Shown here: positions 24,288 through 30,538 of the stretch, piece after piece
Layout: each line of letters opens with the position of its first letter
Position numbering within the stretch: position 1 is the first letter of the stretch
Origin: an uncultured Clostridia bacterium
GTDB lineage: Bacteria; Bacillota; Clostridia; Christensenellales; QALW01
Direction of reading: 5' to 3'
Assembly: GCA_934434555.1 (NCBI GenBank)
Contig: CAKRZX010000013.1
Span: 1-64,000, forward strand
Length of the DNA: 64,000 bases
Program-made: the position numbers and the translations under genes
The notes under the pieces: model-generated
What the model saw: the letters and a program-made list of their open reading frames with translations, nothing else
The model's database searches: none
Told to the model about the DNA's origin: nothing

Positions 24288-25463
24288 ATGAAGAAATTAA
24301 AGCGTCACGTTCGAGGTCTTGTATTCGTTTTAGTTTTCGGAATACTTTGCACCTCTAATTTTTTAGTGAACGCGAAGTCGGAAACGGTTTCGTTTTCTGT
24401 TTTTGATAAAAATGCAATGCGATTTGTTACGCAGCGTATGGACGGCAGTTTTTTTACTAATGAGACTGTCGGCGGTAATACTATAACTCGCCTTGCTAAT
24501 GCTACTCGTTTTACTAACGGTGCAGAATTTTATACTACGTCTCAGGATGATACTATTGCTTGTTTATGGGTCTTTACTGACCCGACTGCGGTTGACTCTC
24601 CTGTTTATTCGTTGGTTGGATATAAAGGCTGTACGGTGAATTTTAGTGTTACTTATACAGTTACTCCCCGTTCTTATGATTCATCCGGTAATTATATTGC
24701 TGACGGTACTACCTTTGAATTTTTGAAAGATTCTAATTCTGTCGCAAAATACTTTGCTTTTTATTCTCGCCCCGATTGGACGGTTTACACTGATTCTAAT
24801 GCAACCGCTAAAAAGGTTCATTTGTTTTTATCGAATTATAAACGTACTGCTCAGATTGTTGTTGAATATTCTTTTACTATTCCGTCTGATACGTTTAATA
24901 TATACGGCTTTACTTCGTCTGTCGGTCGGCCAAACGATTCCGGCTCTCTTGACCTTGATGAAAAATGGAAACTTGGTGTCAACCGTGCATATTACGGTTT
25001 TTCTGCTACGTTTTCGGACATTACCGTTGAAAGTCTGACTGCGGCCGACAAAGATTATGCCTCTCCGGCAACCACGCCGAACATAGAACCGGCGGTTGAT
25101 GATATGGGCACGATAGACCAGAATATGACTGACTATACAAAGCAGGCTAATGATTATCTCACAAACGGCGCGTCAAACCTGTCTTCATATATTAAAACAA
25201 TCAATCATCCCTGGACACGTGCGTTTACTTTTATAACTGAGATGTTTAACAAGGTAATTAAGTTCGAACCGTTGCAGATTATATTGCTTATGAGTTCGAT
25301 AATCGGTTTAATGGGCCTTTTGTTTGCCGGCTGGCAGTTGCCTGTTTCGCAAAGCAAGGTTGACCGTGTTGCCGATGCAGCGTACCGGCGCGGATATGAC
25401 CGAGGATACAGTGTTGGCAATGAACGGTCGTATCGAGACTCGGCAGACATTCGGAGGCGTTAA
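24288..25463 (+). CDS. Candidate minor coat/adsorption protein (pIII-like)
   Basis: 391 residues. The signal peptide is at 1-28 (FVLVFGILCTSNFLVNA). A Ser/Thr/Tyr-rich extracellular region spans about 30-320. A single membrane helix lies at about 333-355 (LQIILLMSSIIGLMGLLFAGW region), followed by a short Arg-rich tail. This order is that of filamentous-phage attachment proteins, which stay membrane-tethered until virion release and bind the host receptor. AGAGGTG 7 bases ahead supports ATG 24288. The N-terminal region shows no known fold. Confidence 0.68.
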   Translation: MKKLKRHVRGLVFVLVFGILCTSNFLVNAKSETVSFSVFDKNAMRFVTQRMDGSFFTNETVGGNTITRLANATRFTNGAEFYTTSQDDTIACLWVFTDPTAVDSPVYSLVGYKGCTVNFSVTYTVTPRSYDSSGNYIADGTTFEFLKDSNSVAKYFAFYSRPDWTVYTDSNATAKKVHLFLSNYKRTAQIVVEYSFTIPSDTFNIYGFTSSVGRPNDSGSLDLDEKWKLGVNRAYYGFSATFSDITVESLTAADKDYASPATTPNIEPAVDDMGTIDQNMTDYTKQANDYLTNGASNLSSYIKTINHPWTRAFTFITEMFNKVIKFEPLQIILLMSSIIGLMGLLFAGWQLPVSQSKVDRVADAAYRRGYDRGYSVGNERSYRDSADIRRR

Positions 25464-25465
25464 TT

Positions 25466-25711
25466 ATGTTTGTTACTTTAACATTTTGGGACAGCGTTAT
25501 ATCTTTCTTTGATAACATCTGGGAATTTTTTCAGATGTGCGGTCAAATGATTGTTGGCTTTGTAAATACGTTGCTTAATTTCGTGCAGATGATAGGTGTA
25601 GCATTTAAGGTACTGCCTTTGTTGCAGATGATAATCCCCGGCTTTATTTATGCTGCCATTGTCGCATTTGTTTGTGTCGGCATTGTCCGGTCTATAATTG
25701 CGAAAGGATGA
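25466..25711 (+). CDS. Small hydrophobic phage protein (pVI-like)
   Basis: 81 residues, nearly all hydrophobic, with two or three helices (WEFFQMCGQMIVGFVNTLL, then LLQMIIPGFIYAAIVAFVCVG). It starts 3 bases after the attachment-protein gene. A polytopic inner-membrane protein of this size just after the pIII-like gene matches pVI of filamentous phages. Inference from position and size. Confidence 0.6.
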   Translation: MFVTLTFWDSVISFFDNIWEFFQMCGQMIVGFVNTLLNFVQMIGVAFKVLPLLQMIIPGFIYAAIVAFVCVGIVRSIIAKG

Positions 25712-25715
25712 TGGT

Positions 25716-25889
25716 ATGCTTAATTTTTGGGATTGGCTCTTTCAGCGTTTCGGCGAAGCGTTTCAATTTATGAATTCCGTATCGTTTGAAACGTCTTTGG
25801 GCGTTAAAGTATATTTAGGATGGATAGCCGTTGCATTCTTTACGCTGTCCATTATCATTTCAGTATTTTGGAAAGGTGGTAGAGGTTAA
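25716..25889 (+). CDS. Small phage membrane protein
   Basis: 57 residues (MLNFWDWLFQRFGEAFQF...), with an amphipathic aromatic N-terminus and one membrane helix at about 31-52. AAAGGA lies upstream. The stop overlaps the next ATG (TAATG), so translation is coupled. Virion or assembly role inferred from context. Confidence 0.55.
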   Translation: MLNFWDWLFQRFGEAFQFMNSVSFETSLGVKVYLGWIAVAFFTLSIIISVFWKGGRG

Positions 25890-25999
25890 TGGTGATACTT
25901 CCCTGTTTGCAGATATTTCTTAATGGCAGCCATTATATCTGCTATGTTTTCCTTTTGGCTTTTGTGTTTTTCTTGTTGCGGAAGGTGATTAAAGGATGA
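25889..25999 (+). CDS. 36-residue membrane microprotein (pVII/pIX-like)
   Basis: One membrane helix at about 14-31 followed by RKVIKG. The start shares TAATG with the preceding gene and the stop shares ATGA with the next. Its size equals the filamentous-phage tip proteins pVII and pIX (about 32-33 residues). No homology is claimed. Confidence 0.5.
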   Translation: MVILPCLQIFLNGSHYICYVFLLAFVFFLLRKVIKG

Positions 26000-26070
26000 A
26001 CTTAACCGTGTTTTGGCTTATGGGCATATTTGTAGTAATGTGCCTTAACATATTTATGCGAGGTGATTAA
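25996..26070 (+). CDS. 24-residue membrane microprotein
   Basis: MNLTVFWLMGIFVVMCLNIFMRGD is one hydrophobic helix with a basic-acidic end (residues listed only to show the single span; 24 in all). Overlap by ATGA with the previous microprotein implies coupled translation. A second tip-protein candidate. Confidence 0.45.
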   Translation: MNLTVFWLMGIFVVMCLNIFMRGD

Positions 26071-26073
26071 ATA

Positions 26074-26271
26074 ATGCAAACCGTTCTTGAAGCGCTCCGG
26101 CAGATTCTCGGAGTTCCTGATTTTTATAAAATCCTCCCCAGTAGCAGCTCCGGTTATCAGAATTATTCCTGGGATTATGCTGCTATGATTGAATATCTCG
26201 TCGGCGCTCTGATTTTGCTTTGTGTGGTTGCAAATGTGTTCAAACTTTTAAGATGTTTGTTTTCAAAGTAA
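26074..26271 (+). CDS. Small phage membrane protein
   Basis: 65 residues: a polar N-terminal half (VPDFYKILPSSSSGYQNYSW) and a membrane helix at about 40-60 with a KLLRCLF basic end. It closes the coat-gene run and is followed by a GC-rich hairpin. Possibly a second coat-type or assembly protein. Family not recognised. Confidence 0.55.
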   Translation: MQTVLEALRQILGVPDFYKILPSSSSGYQNYSWDYAAMIEYLVGALILLCVVANVFKLLRCLFSK

Positions 26272-26272
26272 A

Positions 26273-26292
26273 GCCGGCAACACGTTGCCGGC
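26273..26292 (+). promoter_or_regulatory. GC-rich hairpin between coat and assembly genes
   Basis: GCCGGCAA (26273-26280) pairs perfectly with TTGCCGGC (26285-26292) around CACG, with no T-run. It may limit read-through or stabilise the abundant coat mRNA. A packaging signal is an alternative. Confidence 0.5.
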
Positions 26293-26311
26293 GTGGTGAA
26301 AGGATTAAGTT

Positions 26312-26956
26312 ATGATTAGATATTTTGTAGGAGTGCCGGGCTCCGGAAAGACTACCCTGGCATGTCGTCTTTTAAGAAAAAACATAAAGCCCTTTATTAA
26401 ACTCAGTAAGAATCCATATAAATATAACTTTGCAAACTTCGATAACAAACTTGCTAATGTTATTGACCTGTCTCTTTTGGCAACACAGAAACTTCCCCCC
26501 GGTTCTTATCTGGCAATAGATGAATCAGGCATAGAATTTAACGCCCGAGGATTCAAAACTTTGCCGATGGGATTCATTGAATTCTTTAAGATGCACCGGC
26601 ACGAACACTGCGATATAGATATCTTCTCGCAGACCTGGGATGATACGGACAAGCAGATACGTGACCTGGCGTCTGAAATATGGCTGATAAAGAAAGTCAG
26701 ACCCCTTTCATACGCACGGTGCGTGTATAAGCGCGTAGGAATAGACGAAGTCACCCACCAGTTGCAGTACCAGCACTTCTTCCGCAGCGTGTTTATGCAG
26801 TTGCTGCCTTTTATGCCGAAGCAGTTCATCTTCTGCTGGCGCCCGACTTACTATCGATATTTTGATTCATTCGCGCCGATGAACCGCCCCGTCATTGCAA
26901 GAGATGTTAAAGGCAAAGAGTTTGAGCCCATTGACACGTTCAGCATAGCACGTTAG
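26312..26956 (+). CDS. zot: Zot/pI-family phage assembly ATPase
   Basis: 214 residues. Walker A is GVPGSGKT at 7-14 and the Walker B-like YLAIDESGIEF at about 67-77. MHRHEHCDIDIFSQTWDD and IRDLASEIWLIKK follow the order of the Zot domain (filamentous-phage pI, the membrane ATPase that drives virion extrusion). The usual C-terminal membrane helix and periplasmic part are absent, so this is a short form; the pIV-like outer-membrane channel is not needed in a single-membrane host. AAAGGA precedes the ATG. The strongest single marker of an inovirus here. Confidence 0.85.
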   Translation: MIRYFVGVPGSGKTTLACRLLRKNIKPFIKLSKNPYKYNFANFDNKLANVIDLSLLATQKLPPGSYLAIDESGIEFNARGFKTLPMGFIEFFKMHRHEHCDIDIFSQTWDDTDKQIRDLASEIWLIKKVRPLSYARCVYKRVGIDEVTHQLQYQHFFRSVFMQLLPFMPKQFIFCWRPTYYRYFDSFAPMNRPVIARDVKGKEFEPIDTFSIAR

Positions 26957-27359
26957 CCCCATATATAATATTGCCGGCCGTGCCGGCACGTTATTGTAAT
27001 GCAGAATCCGGGCGCAAGACCGGTTCGGACGACCGGAAGCGATAAAAAGAAAGACAATTACCGACGCCCGGATACTTTCAAGAGATGTTCGACCTGAACC
27101 GCATAAGCAGGTCAGCATCGTTAAATAAAGACAGCGACTCCACAAGCGCCGACAAGCCGATAAAGGCAATAGACGTATACGCGAAGTCGTTCAGGTCATT
27201 TATGCGTGCACAGGTGCCTGAAAACCCGCCACAAAAAGGTGCGGGGCCTTCGTGCATAAAAACCCGCCCGCAGGCGAAAAAACAAAACGGAGCACACGCT
27301 CCGTCGAGGGTACGAACTGTAATTACGTACCCTACGCTGACAGATTGGAGAAAATCGAT
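26957..27359. other. Hairpin-rich interval, candidate phage origin/packaging region
   Basis: At least four perfect stems occur: 26973-26977/26983-26987; outer 27006-27014/27065-27073 enclosing 27020-27024/27032-27036; 27287-27293/27298-27304; and 27307-27314/27326-27333. The last two lie just before the rep start. Rolling-circle origins and packaging signals of filamentous phages are hairpin clusters in this position. Confidence 0.5.
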
Positions 27360-27375
27360 ATGCACAATCAGATAA
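27085..27375 (+). CDS. Possible small phage protein overlapping the origin region
   Basis: 96 residues, basic and low in hydrophobics, with only a weak ribosome site (AAGAG). It overlaps the hairpin cluster and ends 16 bases inside rep. The first 50 residues look protein-like (DKPIKAIDVYAKSFRSFMRA) but the rest is composition-biased. It may be a chance frame. Confidence 0.3.
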   Translation: MFDLNRISRSASLNKDSDSTSADKPIKAIDVYAKSFRSFMRAQVPENPPQKGAGPSCIKTRPQAKKQNGAHAPSRVRTVITYPTLTDWRKSICTIR

Positions 27376-28475
27376 TCGTAGATTACATTGCTTTTACTCT
27401 TCGTAATGATAGTCTTACGGAACTTGTCGGAGACGCAAAGGAACTTCACACGATTTTGGAGCGCTTCTGCGAAAAGTATTGCAATCCGCTTAACGAATAT
27501 ATCGGCGGACATATGTATACCCACGGATACATATCTTCCTCCGGCTTCCGCACGTATTACGGCGGCGAACATGTAGGCAACACCCTTTTTGTTCAGATAT
27601 CCGGCGCAGGCTGCGTACAGTTGGACCAACACTTCAAAGGCGGATTGCAAGCGTTTTTGCAGTTGCTCAACCGTTACAACGTCAAGATGAAGCGTCTTGA
27701 CCTTGCCGCCGATGAAATAGGTACGGAAACCGAAAGTGATGAATATTGCCTTAGCATTGACCGTGTGGTTGGGCATCTGGATGCAGGTCTGGCAACGGGT
27801 TCTGCACGTTCTTTTACCGCCCTGGGCGCAAAAACAATTGCAACCGGCAAGCGAAAATCCGGTGCAACCGTGTATATCGGCAACCGCAAGTCTGATGTGT
27901 TTATGCGTATATATGATAAATTCTCCGAGCAAAAGTTACAAGGCAGTGGTCACTGGATGCGTTGCGAGCTGGAACTTCACGGCGATGCAGCACAAAAGGC
28001 ATTCAAATGCCTTGTTGACACGTCTGACGGCTACCGTGAGCGCATAACCGAACTTTACCGCGGCTTATGTTTGGGCTTAGTGCGCTTTATCAAAGAGCGC
28101 AAAAGTAATGTAACCCGTTCCGAAACCGTGGATTGGTGGACAGACTTCCTCGGCGGTTGCACTGTCGGTATACGCTTTACCCAGGAAAAAGAGCATAAAA
28201 CCCTCAATTCCCTTATGGATTGGGTTGACCATAGCGTGCTGGGTGCGCTGAACGTAATTTATAACACATACGGTTTCCCCTATTTAATCAGGCTGATGAA
28301 CAGTTTTGTTGCTGCGGGACGTCTTTCGGCAGCGCACCGAAATATGATAGTTGAGTTCGAGCGCGAAGCAGCACGAATGCGAGGTGAAGACCTTGAATGT
28401 TATGACTGCGTTGAACCTATTTCTTCGGGAACAGGTGCACAGGAACAATTCACCGGCAACGTTGAGGTATTATAG
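27360..28475 (+). CDS. Phage replication initiation protein (Rep_trans-like)
   Basis: 371 residues. The layout matches the replication-initiation-factor family of rolling-circle plasmids and filamentous phages: IVDYIAFTLRN at the start, then FVQISGAGCVQLDQ, VKMKRLDLAADEIG (about 108), IYDKFSEQK and WMRCELELHGDAAQKAF (about 195-215). It would nick the plus-strand origin to start rolling-circle synthesis; I could not assign the catalytic Tyr with certainty. GGAG at 27347-27350 favours ATG 27360 over a longer upstream frame. The 3' end overlaps the integrase gene by 83 bases. Confidence 0.8.
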   Translation: MHNQIIVDYIAFTLRNDSLTELVGDAKELHTILERFCEKYCNPLNEYIGGHMYTHGYISSSGFRTYYGGEHVGNTLFVQISGAGCVQLDQHFKGGLQAFLQLLNRYNVKMKRLDLAADEIGTETESDEYCLSIDRVVGHLDAGLATGSARSFTALGAKTIATGKRKSGATVYIGNRKSDVFMRIYDKFSEQKLQGSGHWMRCELELHGDAAQKAFKCLVDTSDGYRERITELYRGLCLGLVRFIKERKSNVTRSETVDWWTDFLGGCTVGIRFTQEKEHKTLNSLMDWVDHSVLGALNVIYNTYGFPYLIRLMNSFVAAGRLSAAHRNMIVEFEREAARMRGEDLECYDCVEPISSGTGAQEQFTGNVEVL

Positions 28476-29226
28476 CGAATGCATAGCGATGTTTACCGCG
28501 CTTATTGATAAACCGATGAACGAATACACCATAGACGATGTTTTTGAATTCCTGGACGTTCTCCGTAACCGCGGCAACACTTCCGGAAGTGTCAACACGC
28601 GCTACCGTGCGCTGCGTGCATTCTTCAAGTGGGCAGCAACAAAACAGTATTGTGCCGATATATTCGACGGCGTCAAAATGCCGAAAAGCACCCGCAAGAT
28701 TATTCGTATTCTTTCAGGTGATGAAATCCGCACATTGGTGAACGCCGTGTCAGGCCGCAACCGTTTAATAATTCTGCTTATGCTGGACTGCGGTCTCCGG
28801 CGCTCTGAGGTTTGTTCCCTCAGGTGCGAAGACGTTAAGGAAAACTACTTTACCGTGCGCGGCAAGGGAGACAAGGAACGCATCGTACCGATGAGTGACT
28901 ATATCAAATTGCCTATGCTTGAATACCTCATTTACGCAAAGAGCAAAAATCAGGGGTGTCTGCTAAACGTCTCCGGCAACGCAATAAAAATGCTGTTTCG
29001 AAAACTGAAAAAGGAAACCGGCATTGAACGGCTGCACCCGCATTTACTGCGGCATACTTTCGCCACGCTTTACCTGGTTAACGGCGGCGACCCGGTAAGC
29101 CTTCAATATATTTTAGGGCACGAAAGCCTTGAAATTACGAAAGTTTATCTTCATCTTGCGCAGACGTATGTTTTCCGCTCCGGCAACAAGTTTTCACCTA
29201 TGATGCACCTTGATAAAATGAAATAA
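28393..29226 (+). CDS. int: Prophage tyrosine integrase
   Basis: 277 residues. SAM-like N-terminal domain at about 4-85; catalytic domain from about 105. Visible active-site residues: Arg in LDCGLRRSEVCSLR, Lys in GKGDKERIVP, HLLRHTFATLY, HES, and Tyr in LEITKVYLHL. AGGTGA at 28382-28387 suits the TTG start at 28393; ATG 28402 is the alternative. It directs recombination between phage DNA and the 3' end of tRNA-Lys. Most filamentous phages borrow host XerCD, so an own integrase is notable. Confidence 0.9.
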   Translation: MNVMTALNLFLREQVHRNNSPATLRYYSECIAMFTALIDKPMNEYTIDDVFEFLDVLRNRGNTSGSVNTRYRALRAFFKWAATKQYCADIFDGVKMPKSTRKIIRILSGDEIRTLVNAVSGRNRLIILLMLDCGLRRSEVCSLRCEDVKENYFTVRGKGDKERIVPMSDYIKLPMLEYLIYAKSKNQGCLLNVSGNAIKMLFRKLKKETGIERLHPHLLRHTFATLYLVNGGDPVSLQYILGHESLEITKVYLHLAQTYVFRSGNKFSPMMHLDKMK

Positions 29227-29253
29227 AAAGCACTTCCGATAAGAAGTGCTTTT
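29226..29253. terminator. Terminator between integrase and tRNA-Lys
   Basis: An 11-bp perfect stem (29226-29236 with 29243-29253, loop CGATAA) with A/T flanks. It can end both the phage integrase transcript and the converging tRNA transcript, replacing the host terminator left at 22052-22087. Confidence 0.85.
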
Positions 29254-29255
29254 CG

Positions 29256-29300
29256 TGGTGGGTCATCGGGGGTTCGAACCCCGGACACCCTGATTAAGAG
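29256..29300 (-). repeat. attR: Prophage attachment site (right) inside tRNA-Lys
   Basis: 45 bases identical to 22087-22131, spanning the anticodon loop to the CCA end. Confidence 0.93.
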
Positions 29301-29331
29301 TCAGGTGCTCTGCCAGCTGAGCTAATAACCC
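29256..29331 (-). tRNA. tRNA-Lys (anticodon CTT)
   Basis: 76 bases. Acceptor GGGTTAT pairs with ATGACCC, then A and an encoded CCA. The anticodon loop CTCTTAA gives CTT, and the T-loop is GGTTCGAACC. The prophage is inserted at its 3' half and restores it exactly. Confidence 0.96.
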
Positions 29332-29338
29332 AAAAAAA

Positions 29339-29414
29339 TGGAGCGATAGACGAGATTCGAACTCGCGACATCCACCTTGGCAAGGTGGCACTCTACCAGC
29401 TGAGTTACTACCGC
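29339..29414 (-). tRNA. tRNA-Gly (anticodon GCC)
   Basis: 76 bases. Acceptor GCGGTAG pairs with CTATCGC, discriminator T, encoded CCA. The anticodon loop TTGCCAA gives GCC. It lies 7 bases upstream of tRNA-Lys and is co-transcribed with it. Confidence 0.96.
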
Positions 29415-29433
29415 ATTCATTGAGAACGTTGGT

Positions 29434-29462
29434 ATAATACCACACTGCTCCCGTTTTGTAAA
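29434..29462 (-). promoter_or_regulatory. Promoter of the tRNA-Gly/tRNA-Lys operon
   Basis: Minus strand TTTACA (plus 29457-29462), 17-bp spacer, TATTAT (plus 29434-29439), 19 bases before the mature tRNA-Gly end. Confidence 0.8.
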
Positions 29463-29559
29463 GCGTTTTTTTTAAAAAAGCGAAAAAATTTTCCTGTAAG
29501 AATAAAACCGCGTTTCGGGGAAAAAATAAAAACGTAATTCTTTAAGGAGGTAAATTTTT

Positions 29560-29724
29560 ATGCAGAAAAACGAAGCAATATCCTGTACGATACAAAATTG
29601 CAAACACCACTGTAAGACGGCTGATTATTGCAGTCTTGCCCATATAAACGTCGGAACTCACGAAGCAAATCCAACGGTTATTGAGTGCACGGACTGTCAG
29701 TCATTTGAATACTGCTGTAAGTAA
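29560..29724 (+). CDS. DUF1540 Cys-rich small protein
   Basis: 54 residues with eight Cys in the DUF1540 pattern (SCTIQNCKHHC, YCSLAHINV, TVIECTDCQSFEYCC). Probably a small metal-binding cytoplasmic or spore-related protein; family function unknown. AAGGAGG at 29544-29550 marks the ATG. It forms a single-gene unit with its own terminator. Confidence 0.85.
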   Translation: MQKNEAISCTIQNCKHHCKTADYCSLAHINVGTHEANPTVIECTDCQSFEYCCK

Positions 29725-29740
29725 TAAACTGTTTCTCTTT

Positions 29741-29773
29741 CCGGCGGGCAAAGTCCGTCGGATTATTTTTTTT
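29741..29773 (+). terminator. Terminator of the DUF1540 gene
   Basis: CCGGCGG (29741-29747) pairs with CCGTCGG (29755-29761) through one G-T pair, followed by ATTATTTTTTTT. Confidence 0.8.
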
Positions 29774-29866
29774 ATAAAAAATTATTGACAAACGATAATA
29801 AATGGTGTAATATTATAAGCGTGAAATGCATATATTACTTTTGCAATTAACTACGGAGGCAGAAAA

Positions 29867-30292
29867 ATGCATACGAAAAGGTCAATAATAATTTCTTACA
29901 TCGCCTGTGCGGCGGTGGGGCTTTGCCTGATAGGGGCGATGTTTATTGTTCCGGGGGTTCTGATAAAGTATTATAACAGTCCCCGCAACGATATCCTGAT
30001 TTGCTTTTATCCCAGCGCGGTTTTGGGGCTGACGGCACTTGCGTCGCTCATATTTTTATTAAAGAACATAATGGAAAACGAAATGTTCTGCCGCGAAAAC
30101 GTCCGTCTTTTATGGATAATATCAAACTGCTGTTTTATAGTTGCGGTAATTACTTTTATAGGCGGATTCTTTTGGCTTTCCTTTTTTGTACTGTCGGCAG
30201 CGGCAGGCTTTATGGGACTCATTATAAGAGTAGTGAAAAACGTAATGCAAAAGGGCGTTGAACTCCGAGAAGAAAACGACCTGACAGTTTAG
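29867..30292 (+). CDS. DUF2975 membrane protein
   Basis: 141 residues with four predicted membrane helices (about 8-30, 50-70, 83-104, 109-130). The central MENEMFCRENVRLL motif is characteristic of DUF2975. Such proteins are usually encoded beside a YozG-type XRE regulator, as here (next gene, 9 bases away). The function is not established; the pairing suggests a regulator-membrane partner unit. Confidence 0.8.
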   Translation: MHTKRSIIISYIACAAVGLCLIGAMFIVPGVLIKYYNSPRNDILICFYPSAVLGLTALASLIFLLKNIMENEMFCRENVRLLWIISNCCFIVAVITFIGGFFWLSFFVLSAAAGFMGLIIRVVKNVMQKGVELREENDLTV

Positions 30293-30301
30293 AGGCGCAC
30301 A

Positions 30302-30538
30302 ATGATAATAGTTAATCTTGATGTAATGCTTGCAAAGCGGAAAATGACGTCCCTTGAACTCTGTAAGAAAATAGGCGTTACACCCGCGAATATTTCAATA
30401 CTCAAAACCGGAAAGGCAAAGGCGATACGCTTCTCCACAATGGACGCAATCTGCCGCGAACTTAACTGCCGGCCCGGTGATATATTAGAATATGTTGACG
30501 AAGGAGTTGATTTCAATGAATGGCGAAACAACAGATAA
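30302..30538 (+). CDS. YozG-type XRE regulator
   Basis: 78 residues, almost entirely an HTH domain: MLAKRKMTSLELCKKIGVTP, then ANISILKTGKAKAIRFSTMDAIC and CRPGDILEYV, the C-terminal mark of the YozG group. Co-transcribed with the DUF2975 gene. Its 3' end overlaps the next ATG by 23 bases. Likely autoregulator of this small operon. Confidence 0.85.
   Translation: MIIVNLDVMLAKRKMTSLELCKKIGVTPANISILKTGKAKAIRFSTMDAICRELNCRPGDILEYVDEGVDFNEWRNNR

Larger units (their letters stand above)
22087..29300. mobile_element. Inovirus-like (filamentous phage) prophage in tRNA-Lys
   Basis: A 7.17-kb unit is bounded by a 45-bp perfect direct repeat, 22087-22131 and 29256-29300. The right copy is the 3' part of an intact tRNA-Lys gene and the left copy is the duplicated fragment. 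Inside, in order: a lysogeny pair on the minus strand, a divergent operator region, small early proteins, a short coat-like protein, a large surface protein with one C-terminal membrane helix, five short membrane proteins, a Zot/pI-type ATPase, a Rep and a tyrosine integrase. Size, order and small membrane proteins match filamentous phages, and no tailed-phage gene is present. Confidence 0.88.
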
